Origin: Zhengitettix transpicula
Taxonomy: Eukaryota; Arthropoda; Insecta; Orthoptera; Tetrigidae
NCBI GenBank assembly: GCA_037074705.1
Contig: CM073591.1
Location: forward strand, 31,414,587-31,478,586
DNA length: 64,000 nt
Direction of reading: 5' to 3'
Of this stretch, positions 24,135 to 35,522 are shown in pieces (within the stretch, counting starts at the first letter, position 1; each line of letters begins with the position of its first letter). A program made the translations under genes and the position numbers. The notes under the pieces are model-generated. The model did no database searches and was not told where the DNA came from. It saw only the letters and a program-made list of their open reading frames with translations.

Positions 24135-24175
24135 CACACAAAACATAGAATACAAAATACATAGAATAGAATATA

Positions 24176-24737
24176 TTTTTTTTTTAGGGCAACAGGCTAC
24201 ATGAGGGTGATCCACTTTGGGCAACTCCCCTTTAATAGCATAGGAAGAGATCTGAAAGGGGGGATGCGGAAGGATAGAGGAAGGTAGCCAAGGGTTAACT
24301 AGGGCCCCCGGGCTACATTTTAAGGATCCTACCTGGCATTCGCCTAAAGAAATGCAGGGAAAACCCTAGAAAAACCTGCATCAGGTAGGTCGGGAATTGG
24401 GTACTTGTCCCACGCCCTTCCGATAGCAGGAGAGGAGTTTGCTGAGGGGACGCAGCATTTCCTTCTCCGTGTCTCGACCAGTTTAGGAGGCAGCTGGCCG
24501 ACTATTCCAATGGGAATAGCGAACAACCTTTACCGTATGCCCAAGGTCTGTGACCCCGGAACATACACCCCACAAAACAGGCCGAGGTGCCTCGGCTTGT
24601 GGGAACCTTAGTTCAAAAACGGAGAGGAAAAGGCATCCCCAAACGTAGCCCCTTCGTATCTATCCTAAAAGGTTCTGCCTGCGAGAGAACATCCCTCGCA
24701 GGTATTGCCTGCGAGAGAATAGCCCTCGCAGACTTCT
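24176..24737 (-). mobile_element. R retroposon copy 5 (full length)
   Basis: Minus-strand R copy starting with a T-run (the A-tail) and ending with two 5' hairpin units at about 24,680-24,730. TAGAATA on each side (24167-24173, 24738-24744) is a likely target duplication. It lies 42 bp from the MITE. Confidence 0.85.
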
Positions 24738-24744
24738 TAGAATA

Positions 24745-27700
24745 ACATACAGATTGCGATATTATACTATTTAAAAATAACGAGAGAAAATACAAAAACG
24801 TTATATAGTTTTACACGGTTTTTACTCCGTGGAAAATACCTAAGTTATAATTACATACTTTTTTAAAATAATTTTCGTGTTTTCTTTGACAAATCTCTAA
24901 ACCGAATTAAATTATTTGTTTTCTTCACATTTCACAAGTATTATTTCTCTACAGTTGCCATTTATGTCTTCTCTTGCATAGCACTATTTTCTCCGGCGGA
25001 TTCTTTACCTGAATTTCCCTTATAAGCAAATGTATGTCAAGGAAACAAAGTGTTGTCTGATCTGAAGACAAAGAAATACGCTTCTTTGCTTATATACTTA
25101 CGAAAAGTGAAATATGTACTAAAATGAATATTTAACATAACATCCATATCTACTGAATTCCGAAGAAACTTACTGAAGTTTCCCTGAAAATAAACCTGAT
25201 AGTATCTGGCCGTTGCGAGGGCGCGTTTGATGACCAAAAAAGTTAGAAAGTGAAGACTGGATATAAAAGGCATGAGCTGACAGTAGAGAATGTGAAGCTG
25301 AGAATGTCGCCGCTCCATTGCTGACGTTAACAACGGATGTTAGAGACGACGTCAACAACACCACCCTGTTGTCGAGAAATCATCTCGTCAGGATCACAAA
25401 ACAGGTTAACTTGAGTGACGCGTTCCCATAACATGAGTGCTGAAAGTTTTAAAATATTTATTTAGCAGTTATTCTTTGACGATTTTATTGTCTCGAAAAT
25501 AGTTAAATCCGTCCACTCACAAAGCCAGTTATTTATTAAATATCAAAAAGTTTCAATTCAGTCAAGTCATAAGAATGTAATGAATGAACAAAATATTTTT
25601 CTGGCTTCTATCCGGTTAGAAGCGCGAGAATATTTTTTTTTAGTCTAGTTTTGTTAACACTAAAATACCATTTTGTTAGATAACTAGAACTATTTTATCC
25701 TATTACATAAATAAAATAATTATTAATCATTGTCAATGAATAAAACCAAATAAAGTCTTCAAACGAGTTATTTCTCAATTCCTTCAGGAGCTTTCAGCGT
25801 TACATTTTGTCTGTACATTAATTACATTTTTATTATACCAACTGAGGTATACGTCCACATTCAGTTGAGCAGGCCCTACAAAAAAATATTTTATTGAATA
25901 TTTATAATAATTAATTTGAATAAGTTTAACGTTTCTGTCCATCATCCATATATGTGGCTACCCTAGTGCCATCGAGCTTTACAATTTTTAATTTTCCATT
26001 GTTAGTGTAAGCGTAATCGGCTTCTTCCACCACTTACTCCCCTCCATTTAAATACAATCACTTGCAGTCCATCATGATATGAATACCGGGTTGCCTATAT
26101 TACAACACCCGGGCAATCGAGAGTATCTGAGCGACGGTTTAGCCGAAAAACGTTCCGTAGTGTAATTACACATTTTTAATTTCCTTTTCCTGATTTCTGA
26201 ACAACAACACTGATATTAATTTTCAAAACCTGCGGTGTTACATAATTTTCTTGACCCCGAATTGGAGTAGTTAAAAGCGCGCCGTCGAGCAGCTGGGGAA
26301 GAGAAAATAAAGAAGAGAATTGAAACCAAGGGCCTTAGAGTAACAGCTCCATAGGTTATAATTTACGAAATAAATCGACTTGTCTGCGCCTCATATAATT
26401 ATCGTCTTCAAATTAATTAGCAATACCTATAAAAGGCACGGGACAGTTACAATTAATTGAGAACGAATAGCTTAATTGAGAGTGACGCCGATTACGATCA
26501 AGTTTACTTGTCGCGACTGTTTTGATACTTCGCTCTAGTTCCTGCAATAAATGTAAAATATACCAAGGCTAAATTGTTAAGATGTTACGTAAAACTGATC
26601 TCAATTAGCATAAAGATATCAACAATAAAATATTACACTGTTCCTTCATACACGTTAAAAAATTCTGTAGAAAATATTTCCAACTGTTAATCAATTATTT
26701 TACATCACTGTATTTGCATGTATTATATAGGAAAAATATAAAGAGTAAAAACACGTACATAAATTGGTGAAAGTAAAGATGATCTGTGAATAACTTCTGC
26801 AAAATTAATATTAGAAAAGTTATATTGATGTGAGCAGTAGATAAAAAAATATGAGAACAAAGCACGGATTGAGCGCAGTTTAACGAAAATAAGGAAAAAT
26901 TATTATATGTACGCTATATTATTCATATTTAATACGTTTTATGAGGCAGATGTTTGACACAATACGATGTGCATAATGCACCTTACACAGTGGACAAAGA
27001 ATATATATCCAGAAGACTGCGTGGAAAATGGACGAAGAGAATTTTCAACTGGAACTCACGGAATCGTGAGCAACCGCAGTGGATGATTTGATTTGAGAGA
27101 ATGGTACAGTAATAAGAAATTTAACGAATAAAGGAGAAAAATGGCTTCTTTTTTTAATTAGCGAAATTATAATTAAAAATTGAAACTATGTCTGACTTTC
27201 TATACTTAATATAAATAGGGGTAACTGGACAACAGTAAAAAAAATTACATATATTATTCCATTGTAACATTTCTTTCGTTTTAATTTAGGACCTCTTCAT
27301 ATATATTAATAAAAATATTTAGAAAATTTGAATGGAACAATTTAAGTGGAAAAATTTATTGATACTCCTTCCACTTCCACGACCAAAAAAAATATATAAT
27401 TATAATCAGAAAAATTAGCGAATAATCGTGATACGATGTGCACATTTGTGCTTTAAATTTTCTCAGTAAGCAGCTCATACGCAAATTAATTGTCAATTAC
27501 GTAAGTAATAAATTAAAATTTAAATATTTGCTAGTACTTTCCCATATTATTAGAGGAAAAAGACACAAGCAACCACGGAGAAATAAATAATGTTATAAAT
27601 GAAACCTTGTATCGAAAAGGAACATCGATAATTGAAAAAACCAAATTCAGTAAACTGTCATTAAGAACTTCCTAATTTCTGAGTACTGTCTCATGTGGAA

Positions 27701-27935
27701 TAAATAACACGTAAATGAAAATTTTTTGCGAAGTTGGGGAATTTTTTTTTAAAAAAAATTAAGTTTTATTTTGCTTGAGGTTGCTTAATTTAAAATTACA
27801 CTCTTACTCTCGGTTAAGCTTAAGATTTTTATTAGAAAATCTCGCCCCTTAAAAGTCGTCCGTAATATAAGTAATATTTTGAACAGTGTTAATGTCTGTT
27901 AGTTAATATTAACAAGAAAAAATGTCCGAATAACT
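24745..27935. other. Long AT-rich stretch; homeodomain-type sites at 26.4 kb
   Basis: No gene or repeat family was recognised in about 3.2 kb. At 26,380-26,530 composition is more mixed, and three TAAT-core sites fall within 70 bp (AATTAATTAG at 26411, AATTAATTGA at 26451, CTTAATTGAG at 26471). That is compatible with a developmental enhancer but not proof of one. Confidence 0.35.
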
Positions 27936-28048
27936 GACAAAAAATTTGAATAAAAATCCTACGACGTTTCTTAGATTGTCTAACATGAGAAGGTCTGCCA
28001 ATAGCCAGAAGAACCGCCGTAGGTGGTTTTTTAATTCAAATTTTTGTC
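27936..28048. mobile_element. Small foldback element with GAAACGT arm
   Basis: GACAAAAAATTTGAATAAAA at the left end and its imperfect reverse complement at the right end enclose about 50 bp. The minus strand reads CTCATGT, stem TTAGA..TCTAA, then GAAACGTC: a hammerhead-like order with two changes in the first box. It is probably a short, decayed Penelope-like copy. Confidence 0.5.
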
Positions 28049-29690
28049 TGTATATAAAATTTCTCTCTTTGTAAATATATGCAAAGAATAACTAAAGCAG
28101 TTGTGAAGTCACGAAATAGTTTCCTGGAGCGTATTTAGGATTGTCACAGGAAAACTCTCAATATAGCTCAATAGAGGATGGTCTGGGGAGTGGTGATATA
28201 TTTTTAAGGGTTACCCGTAGTCTATAAGTTAAACGAAAAGTTGACTGTATTTGTAAAGAGGAAAACTGGCAGATCGGAAACGCTACACGTCTCCAGGGAT
28301 CGAGGCAGCCGTACGGGTCAGAATATTCCTACAGTTATAATATTTTTCGCTCAATCTATCCTTTACTCATCTATTTACAATAGGGGAGGCGGGGGGTAGG
28401 GAACCCGAATAACGTGCTAACGATTAAGGAAAACGCAGCTGGTTAGAGTCGAAGGAATAAAACCGAGCCAATGGTGGTAACTATTTAAGTGATATCTAAC
28501 AGAATCAGGCAGTCATCACTGGTGGGCAACCTCTTGAAGAAGAGGGATATTGATAATTGCGATTTTTGAGTGCTTCGCGCGTTGGTCGCGCAGGGAAAGC
28601 GATTGTTTCTAAAAGCTGCGATCGGCGGCGCGGATGGCCGCGGGGCGTCGGCAGCTGGCGTCCAGCGCAATTACTAAACATCTGCGCATTCTTCATTGTT
28701 CTGCTCAAAGTCGCAAACATCGACACTAAAACTGCGCCCGCCGCTAAACGTGACACCCAACAACGTCCCCCTCCCCCGCAAATCTCACTAAATAATTTAC
28801 GAGAGACACGTGACAAAGTGACGGGCAATGTGGAGCAAGTCAGACACAGAGAAAAATAAATAAACCTACCGGAATGAAGCAATAAAGGTGGGTACATAAA
28901 TATAACTAAAAATAGTAATGTAACACAGTCACATCTGTTCTCACCTTCGTAATAAGAATTATGTTACCCGCAGCAAAATTCAACTCACTATAAATCACTG
29001 AAACAAATGAGCAGCACCACGTTTTCGGTTTCATTCGATCGCTAAATAATATATTGACATGACCCAAACTACTTGAAAGTTACACGTATTGCAAGTTATC
29101 CACCGTGAAAAGATTAAATAATCTCTGTACGATTTCTTCTTTATTGGTATATTTTCCTGATTTGTTTAAATAATAAAACCTTTATTTTAAAAGTATACAA
29201 AGAAGTAGCCAATGAACAGTCACAATGAAGTTGTAAAATAAAAAACGCACAAAGGTTCAGTCAAATCCTTGTTGCTTTCGTCAAAACCCCGTGTGCCGCA
29301 GTAACGACACAACCGCACAAATATATTTACCAGTTCCTTCACGATAAAATTTCTATATTGATCTGAAATTAATTTACACCCCACCAATCTCTCTTAAGCG
29401 ACTCGTTATTGCTCTCAGAGTGTTTCTCAATATTTTACATAAATTAAATTAAAATAAGGCAAACCAATCGGTTTATTACACTACAATTTTCAATTAAAAA
29501 TCCTGAATATTTCAACTGAAACCATTCTGCCGTGTTAATTATGACGAATATATTGGCAATATTGTATGATAAGATTGTATTTGTGGCAATAAAACAAATT
29601 CAAATGTATTTTTAAAAAATCGTGTGTGAATGGTTTGTTGAAATTTTTAATAATATAGTATTTATAAGTATTGGTTGTTGATCGGGTCAT
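28049..29690. other. Unassigned DNA with GC-rich block 28.5-28.86 kb
   Basis: 28.5-28.86 kb is CpG-rich and open in several frames (100 codons plus, 130 codons minus), without a recognised domain. A CACGTG E-box sits at 28807-28812. The block may belong to the promoter-like region that follows at 29.7-30.8 kb. Confidence 0.35.
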
Positions 29691-29739
29691 CTACACTGCA
29701 TTTCGATACGGACGTCGGTCGAGTTTGTAAGCGAACGCG

Positions 29740-30770
29740 ACGCACGTAATTATTCCACACGACACTGAGGCACACTTTTTAACGGCACTCGTTTCGAGTG
29801 TGACATGTAAGAGGACGATGACGACGGTAGCCCCTCGTGCTAGGCACCGAGCACGTACCGTGAGGCTCTTCTCTCACACGTGGTGAGGCGAGCGGCACGT
29901 GCACAATCAGCTGCCCGGACGAAGCGCGTGCCACGTGCTCCGGAGTCTGCACTAAGCGGCTCATCAAACACGCCAATCGATCCCCGCCTCCTAAAGTCCG
30001 GCACTTCACAATTTTAAATTTGGAAAATAGAAAAACATAAACGGAAAAATTAATAAGCGGGTTGACAGCTCCGATACTAATTGAATTTTAAAAAATTTTG
30101 TATTTCCGGTAGGTAATAAAATTATTGTAAGTGTTAAATTTTTCGTTAGTGCGATTTTAGCTGAGAACCGATTTTTTTTTTTTCGAATTGGGTTATCTGG
30201 AAAATATGTATTTGACAGCACCTACCTTTTTGGGCACGTGGGCTCCAGGGTGACGGATCCTCTGTTCTCCACGGCGACGGAAGGAATGCGGATGAGGTCG
30301 TGAGGGAAAATTTTGGCGGATTTTCACTTGACAGCGGTGCGCGAAATCCCGAACTACCCCTGTGCGTGCGTGCGTGCGAGACGTGCGTGCGTGGACACTG
30401 GTGGCAGCGCGCAGGCCGTACTGCAACTGAGGCTTCAGCGTTCGCGGCGCTGCGGCCCACGGCGAAGCGGGAGGGGAAAGGGGCCGAGGCCGGGGCCGGG
30501 GCCGGGGCCGGAGCCCGTCGGCAAGCCTCGGCGCCGTTCGGAACCTATTTTCTAGCCCCGGGCCCTGGGGTGGTTTCCTATCTCGGTTCCCCCGCCCCGC
30601 CGCCCCGCCGCGCCGCCGGCAACACGGCATACTATACGCGCAGCCCCCGGGGGCCGCAGCCGGAGCCCACGCCGGGGGCGGGCAACGTCTGCGTCTCCGC
30701 TATTCTTCCTCAATTACAACACTCGACATCAAGGGCATTATCGTGTGCACTCTAACGAAGGTTTCTGGAT
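29740..30770 (-). promoter_or_regulatory. CpG-rich promoter-like region with E-box cluster
   Basis: This is the most CpG-rich part of the window. Four CACGTG E-boxes lie at 29877, 29896, 29932 and 30235, three of them within 61 bp. On the minus strand a good splice donor, AAAAAG then GTAGGT, places an exon end at 30,226. Upstream of it is a 145-codon ATG frame (30193-30630) rich in Arg and Pro. The simplest reading is a 5' exon and promoter of a minus-strand host gene whose other exons are elsewhere. Whether the exon is translated is uncertain because its product is low complexity. Confidence 0.4.
30480..30516. repeat. GC-rich minisatellite (GGGGCC-type)
   Basis: Tandem GGCCGG units lie inside the CpG-rich block, with a GTGC/GCGT tandem run near 30,361-30,395. 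Confidence 0.8.
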
Positions 30771-31097
30771 GTCTCCTTTATTTAAAACGCCGTGTATTCT
30801 TATTTTTATTCGACCTCGACTTAAATTTTCGACGAGTTGAATCTACACCGTCACAAAATATCGAATCTTTGCGGCACGGTAATTCATTTATTCATAACGT
30901 GTAATGTGCCGTAGCGAAAACCTGTTAACGTGGGTGTCTGGGATATTTAATGTTGAATTTATTCATTAATATAATAATTATGAATTAATTAAATATTGTA
31001 AACCCGGCACGTGAGGTGACACGGCGCTGTAATTGTATAGTGTCTCTGGACGTGGTCAAATCATCAAACACAGTGCCATTATAGTCATGAGAACCAG

Positions 31098-31300
31098 TTG
31101 TGAAGTAGCGGGTAGCATGACCGTCTCGCATCACAAAGGTCCTGGGTTTGAATCCTGGCATGTTTGTGCTCGTCGTGGTCATGGAAACTGGGATTAAGGC
31201 TGACCATGTTTCACTCCTAATTTCGGAAGATAGCAGTCTGGCAGCTGTCCTGGAAGACCAAGGCCCTCAAATGAGCGTCAAAGCCAATAATAATAAAAGT
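31098..31300 (+). mobile_element. tRNA-derived SINE
   Basis: An A-box-like TAGCGGGTAGC starts at 31,106 and a B box GGTTTGAATCC lies at 31145-31155, a spacing of about 38 bp as in tRNA promoters. An unrelated body of about 140 bp follows and ends near AATAATAATAAAA. The tRNA part is not a working tRNA gene, because no acceptor stem pairing is evident. The SINE is distinct from the R family. Confidence 0.65.
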
Positions 31301-31917
31301 CCTGAGAAACAGCGCTTCAGAGGTAAATATGCGAACCTCAGGTTCAGGCTGGATCGTAGGGGAAAGTACTTAGTATTTTATAAACTGGATCCATTCCACC
31401 CGAAAATGTTTTATTGTACTTAACGCCATTATGTCATATATTTTCTGACTGACAGGGTTAACTACTCCCCTAGGGAAGCCCTCAAGACCCTCATAAATAC
31501 CTGTTTCTTAAATTAGCCTCGCCATCCTATAAAATTGCGAGCTTTGACTGAATAATCCGTCTCCTTCCAGCTTCCGTGTTTTTATTTAAACTTGTTACGC
31601 AGCCTAAACCATCCAGTATTTGACCGGACTTAACCTGTTCCTACGGACGCTGTGGCTAAATATAAATATCTACATAATCATTGTTGCTTGAAGTGACCCT
31701 TTAACGTATTTCAATTACCGTACTGGGTATTCAAGTCCGTTTGCCTTTCCACCAGTACTCCTTGGTGTCTTGAAGGCTTCAGTCTGATTACACGAACTAC
31801 GATACGGCAACTGCACCACAAGAACTTTGAGTGACTACAGCGTGGTGGCAGTTCACCCACTTTCAAAAGCGTATTCAGATTTATGAAAGCAACAGGCGAT
31901 GTTCAAATAACATTATA
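31301..31917. other. Unassigned DNA
   Basis: No repeat or gene was recognised between the SINE and the next R copy. Confidence 0.4.
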
Positions 31918-32436
31918 GCCTGTGAGAGCTGTTCTTTCGCAGGCAGAACCTTTCTGGAAAGACGGAGGAGGGGTTTACCTTCGGTAATGACTTTTCCTAC
32001 CTCCGTTTTTGAACTAAAGTTCCCACAAACCGAGGCACCTCGGCCTGTTTTGAGAAGTGTATGTTCCGGGGTCACAGACCTTGGGCATACGGTAAGAGTT
32101 GTTCGCTATTCCCATTGGAATAGTCGGCCAGCAGCCTCCTAAACTGGTCGAAGCTGCGTCCCCACAGCAAACTCCTCTCCCGCTATCGGAAGGGCGTGGG
32201 ACAAGTACCCAATGCCCGACCTACCTCATGCAGGTTTTTCTAGGGTTTGTCCTGCATTTCTTTTAGGTTGAATGCCGGGTAGGATCCTTAAACCATTGCC
32301 CGGGGGTCCTAGTTACTCTTGGCTACCTTCCTCTACCCTTCCGCATCCCCCCTTTCAAATCCCTTTCCTATGCTATTAAAGGGGAGTTGCCACCACGTGG
32401 ATTAACATCTTGTAGCCTATTATTCTAACAAAAAAG
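31918..32436 (+). mobile_element. R retroposon copy 6
   Basis: Nearly full-length R copy. A 14 bp gap near 32,150 (GGTCGAAGCTGCGTCC) removes the GGCACGGAGAAGGG segment. It has one eroded 5' hairpin unit (CTGTGAGAGC..TTTCGCAGG) and a 3' end TATTCTAACAAAAAA. It is more diverged than most copies, and no target duplication is clear. Confidence 0.85.
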
Positions 32437-33511
32437 CAATATCATCTGACACTGTTCCGTCCAGCAAGGAACAAGTGTTATGTTGGAATTGAGGAACCAG
32501 AGGAAAATACGTTGATCCCCACCAATTTTCGCTCTGTTCAAGTCAATATTTTAGAAGCGAATAACTACTTATTGTCACACACCCATAAAAAATGTTTGAG
32601 TTCGGGGCGTGGAAGGCGGATTGTTTTTGTTTGTATTCAGCCAAATTCACGTTCGACGGGGTGAAGTCATATCAATCCCATTCGCCGGTATAATCATTGG
32701 CCCTACAAGATTTGAAGTGATTTATTTGATTGAGATTTGAGTGTTTTGGAATGAGGATACCATCTTGAAGTCTGGTCAGTTCGTCGCCAGCCGTCTTCCT
32801 TCTTTGGACGATTGGAATATAGTAGCCTCGAGGACACGTCACAGGAGCTTGTTTTCGACGTGGATCAGCAACGCACACATCTTCGAGACCACGGCCATCT
32901 AGAAAGCCGTTACGACGCCTACCGTACTGCAGAGTTCTTAGAATCCCTCCCAGAGACCCGTGATTACTGCGGTCAAACACGAGTACGGTGGTTCTACCAA
33001 GAAGATTCGGCCAGATAGCCTAACTCATCTCTCTCCATACTGTAATTATATAATCTCAATATGCGGAAAATATATCATCGGTGGAGCAATCACGTCTCTT
33101 GTCGTCGAGAGTCACGTGACGCAACCACGGTTGAAAATACTTGCTGGCCAATAGTGAGTTAAACCTGCACAGAGGCGGACGGTTCAACTTCTTGCGTCGG
33201 TTGCTGCTGACCATAAAGCGGAATAAACTATGTTTGTCGTTAAAGTTCGATTATTTTAAATTTTATTCTCCTCTTTAAGGAAACGACGCGTCGTTTCGAC
33301 TCATGGAATATTCATGATTTTAATTTTAATAAATTTAGTCTAAGGAGGTTGTGTGTCACCATCACCCTTGGAGCTATTACATAGACGGACGTTATTATAT
33401 CCTCAGTATAGTTAAAGAATTATTTTTTTTCATATTATTTTACTTCGGTTGGGCAGGGAAATTTGTGTTCCCTAATTTCCGTATTTTATCTATAATTGTA
33501 GCATGCAATTC
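32437..33511. other. Unassigned DNA with an 18 bp palindrome
   Basis: No gene was recognised; the frames around 32.67-33.15 kb have no domain. GAAACGACGCGTCGTTTC at 33280-33297 is a perfect 18 bp palindrome. Confidence 0.4.
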
Positions 33512-33670
33512 TTTTTTTTTAGGGCAACAGACTACATGAGGGTAATCCACTTTGGGCAACTCCCCTTTAACAGCATAGGAAGGGATTTGAAAGGGGGGAT
33601 GCGGAAGGGTAGAGGAAGGGATTTGAAAGGGGGGATGCGGAAAGGTAGAGGAAGGTAGCCAAGGGTTAAC
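33512..33670 (-). mobile_element. R retroposon copy 7 (5'-truncated, internal duplication)
   Basis: Only the 3' quarter of R is present, from its A-tail (the T-run at 33,512) to the GGTAGCCAAGGGTTAAC region. A segment of about 37 bp (GGAAGGGATTTGAAAGGGGG and on) occurs twice in tandem. 5' truncation with a kept A-tail is the usual outcome of target-primed reverse transcription. Confidence 0.85.
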
Positions 33671-34514
33671 TTGTAATTTTTTTTGTATTCACGAATCCTA
33701 TTTCCTCATGCGAGAGCTAATGGAATAATTATTTTCATCTACTTGAGCGCTAAATGCTGTTGAGTGTCCCACAATGATTAAATCGGTTTTTTATACTAGA
33801 TATGTAGAACGGTAAATCTCAGTTTTTTTCCTCAATAGATAATGAGTTGGCTCAGTAAAGTGATTGTCAAACGATGGCTCGCCAAAGTAGATAAATTTAC
33901 TCCTTTCACCGTTGTCAGCAACATTACATAACCTCACTTCTCGCCTACACTTTTTAAGTACGTCTACGTAAATGTTGTCGCCGGTGCTTCAAGCGGACAC
34001 TCATGCGGGCTAATTAACATAAACACAAGGAAAATGTCTCTAAGGTTGTCCATTAACATTTACGAACTTCTCAATTCCCCCGTATGTCTTAAAGATGACC
34101 TGACTGTTAAAACGGAGCAACGAATACACAGACGTTTAGATGGAAGCAGTCGCAGGTTCTTATGGTCGTGTGTCACAATACTAATATATTATTATCCTAA
34201 TTATACAAACAAACGTCAGTAGCGCTATGACATCTGAAGTCAATAAATAAATAACTTCTTTTCCTTGAATCGAAACTCACGCTTTTGCAAACTTCAGAAA
34301 ATAATATCAAAATTATTCTCATAATGGATAATTCGGTTTTATTTTATTTCTACAGTCGTGGAAAGACGTTTCTCTGGCAATTTTTCACGCTGTGGCGATT
34401 TTACTATTTATAAATATGGGACCTCACTCAAATATTTTAATTATTCTCAAATAATTAAAACAATAATTATTCTAAAGAATCAAATCCTCAACTCAGCTTT
34501 ACGAAGAATATTTG
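33671..34514. other. Unassigned DNA
   Basis: AT-rich; two open frames of about 62 codons on the plus strand lack recognisable domains. The last part, to 34,549, ends in KLRLIEN then stop, and belongs to the next element. Confidence 0.35.
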
Positions 34515-34801
34515 TAAAAGTGAAAAAGTTACGTCTGATTGAAAATTAATAATAAGAAAGCATGGCAGATTATGACAAAAGAAGTGATAATATAAATACC
34601 ACACAACGTTTCTGGGATCCTTGTTCCTTTCTTCAGGTGCTAAGAAGAGCCTAGCGCGACACAACTGCACTAGTCAGTGTAGAGTGTAGTTCTAGACTCT
34701 TCTTAGCACCTGAAGAAAGGAACAAAGATCCCAGAAACGTTGTGTGGTATTTATATTATCACTTCTTTTGTCTGAATTTGCCTATCTTCCTTATTATTAA
34801 T
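34515..34801. mobile_element. Penelope-like foldback with ORF tail
   Basis: The element begins with the coding tail KKLRLIEN then stop (to 34,549), matching the PLE tail at 55.5 kb. It continues as a near-perfect inverted repeat of about 110 bp arms separated by about 45 bp. On the plus strand the right arm reads CTGAAGA, 17 bases, GAAACGTTGTGTGG (34710-34738). The left arm carries the reverse complement. Bases GTGT after GAAACGTT can pair with GCAC before CTGAAGA, as hammerhead helix I would require. Helix II pairs only as GGA..TCC with two mismatches at its base. Confidence 0.75.
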
Positions 34802-35059
34802 ATTTGTAAATGTGTAAACAAAATTGTGACGGAAGATACAGATATCATTTTTATTTTCAGGTGCCTTCTTTAACTAGGTTTGAACAGTTTAACCACTTAA
34901 ATGTGACGTGTAACTTGACAAAACAAAATAATAGATTTAGAAAGTAACGATGTAAAAGTATCTGACATTTATAACAGTCCCTAATAAATAAAATACTGTG
35001 TTTGGTTGTGGGTTTTCGCGTGTCTTTGTGAGGATGCTCCGCATACTAATCAACCTCCC

Positions 35060-35429
35060 GTGGAGCAAGTATCACCAAATTTCGTACACGTGTTTGTTTC
35101 GAACCGGAAACAATCACCGTGGTGGTAAAACACGTCTACCACCCTCTAGGGGAGGAAAAGTACGGGAGTGAAAATTTTCAAACATGCTCAAACGGCCAAT
35201 ATTAGCGTCGGAAAATATTTTTTCGGGGTCTATAAGATTGACAGAGTTTCTTCTCATGTTTTTGTGTATAATTTCGACTCCTTATGGAAGTTGACGGGAA
35301 CACCATTAAAAGTGGAGGGGCGTTTCATATAAGTAAAGGGTAAACAACCGACATCGGTGTCGAATCCGGGGTTATGGATGCCGCTGAGTTTAATTATGAC
35401 AACTCGGGCAACACCGGGCTCCCAACTAG
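35060..35429 (+). mobile_element. Helitron 3' part (5'-truncated)
   Basis: Sequence from about 35,060 (CACCAAATTTCGTACACGTG) follows the Helitron at 46.0 kb and ends CGGGCAACACCGGGCTCCCAA then CTAG at 35,426-35,429, followed by T. No TC-type 5' terminus was found, and no Rep/helicase sequence. Confidence 0.65.
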
Positions 35430-35494
35430 TGTATAAAAAAGTATAGGTTCTTGAGCGAGAAAATTGTTTTTAAGCCGAAAGTTAAATAAATGAC

Positions 35495-35522
35495 GTTTCG
35501 TCCTCATTTAGGAACTTTATAG
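35495..35522 (-). ncRNA. Decayed hammerhead-like motif
   Basis: The minus strand reads CTATAAA (CTGANGA with G5 and G8 changed), stem GTTC..GGAC of four pairs, then GAAACGTC. It is a likely remnant of a Penelope-like element with no remaining partner arm. Confidence 0.4.

Noticed and set aside
31098..31175. tRNA gene
   Set aside because: A- and B-box-like motifs are present, but I see no acceptor-stem pairing or cloverleaf, and a SINE body follows.
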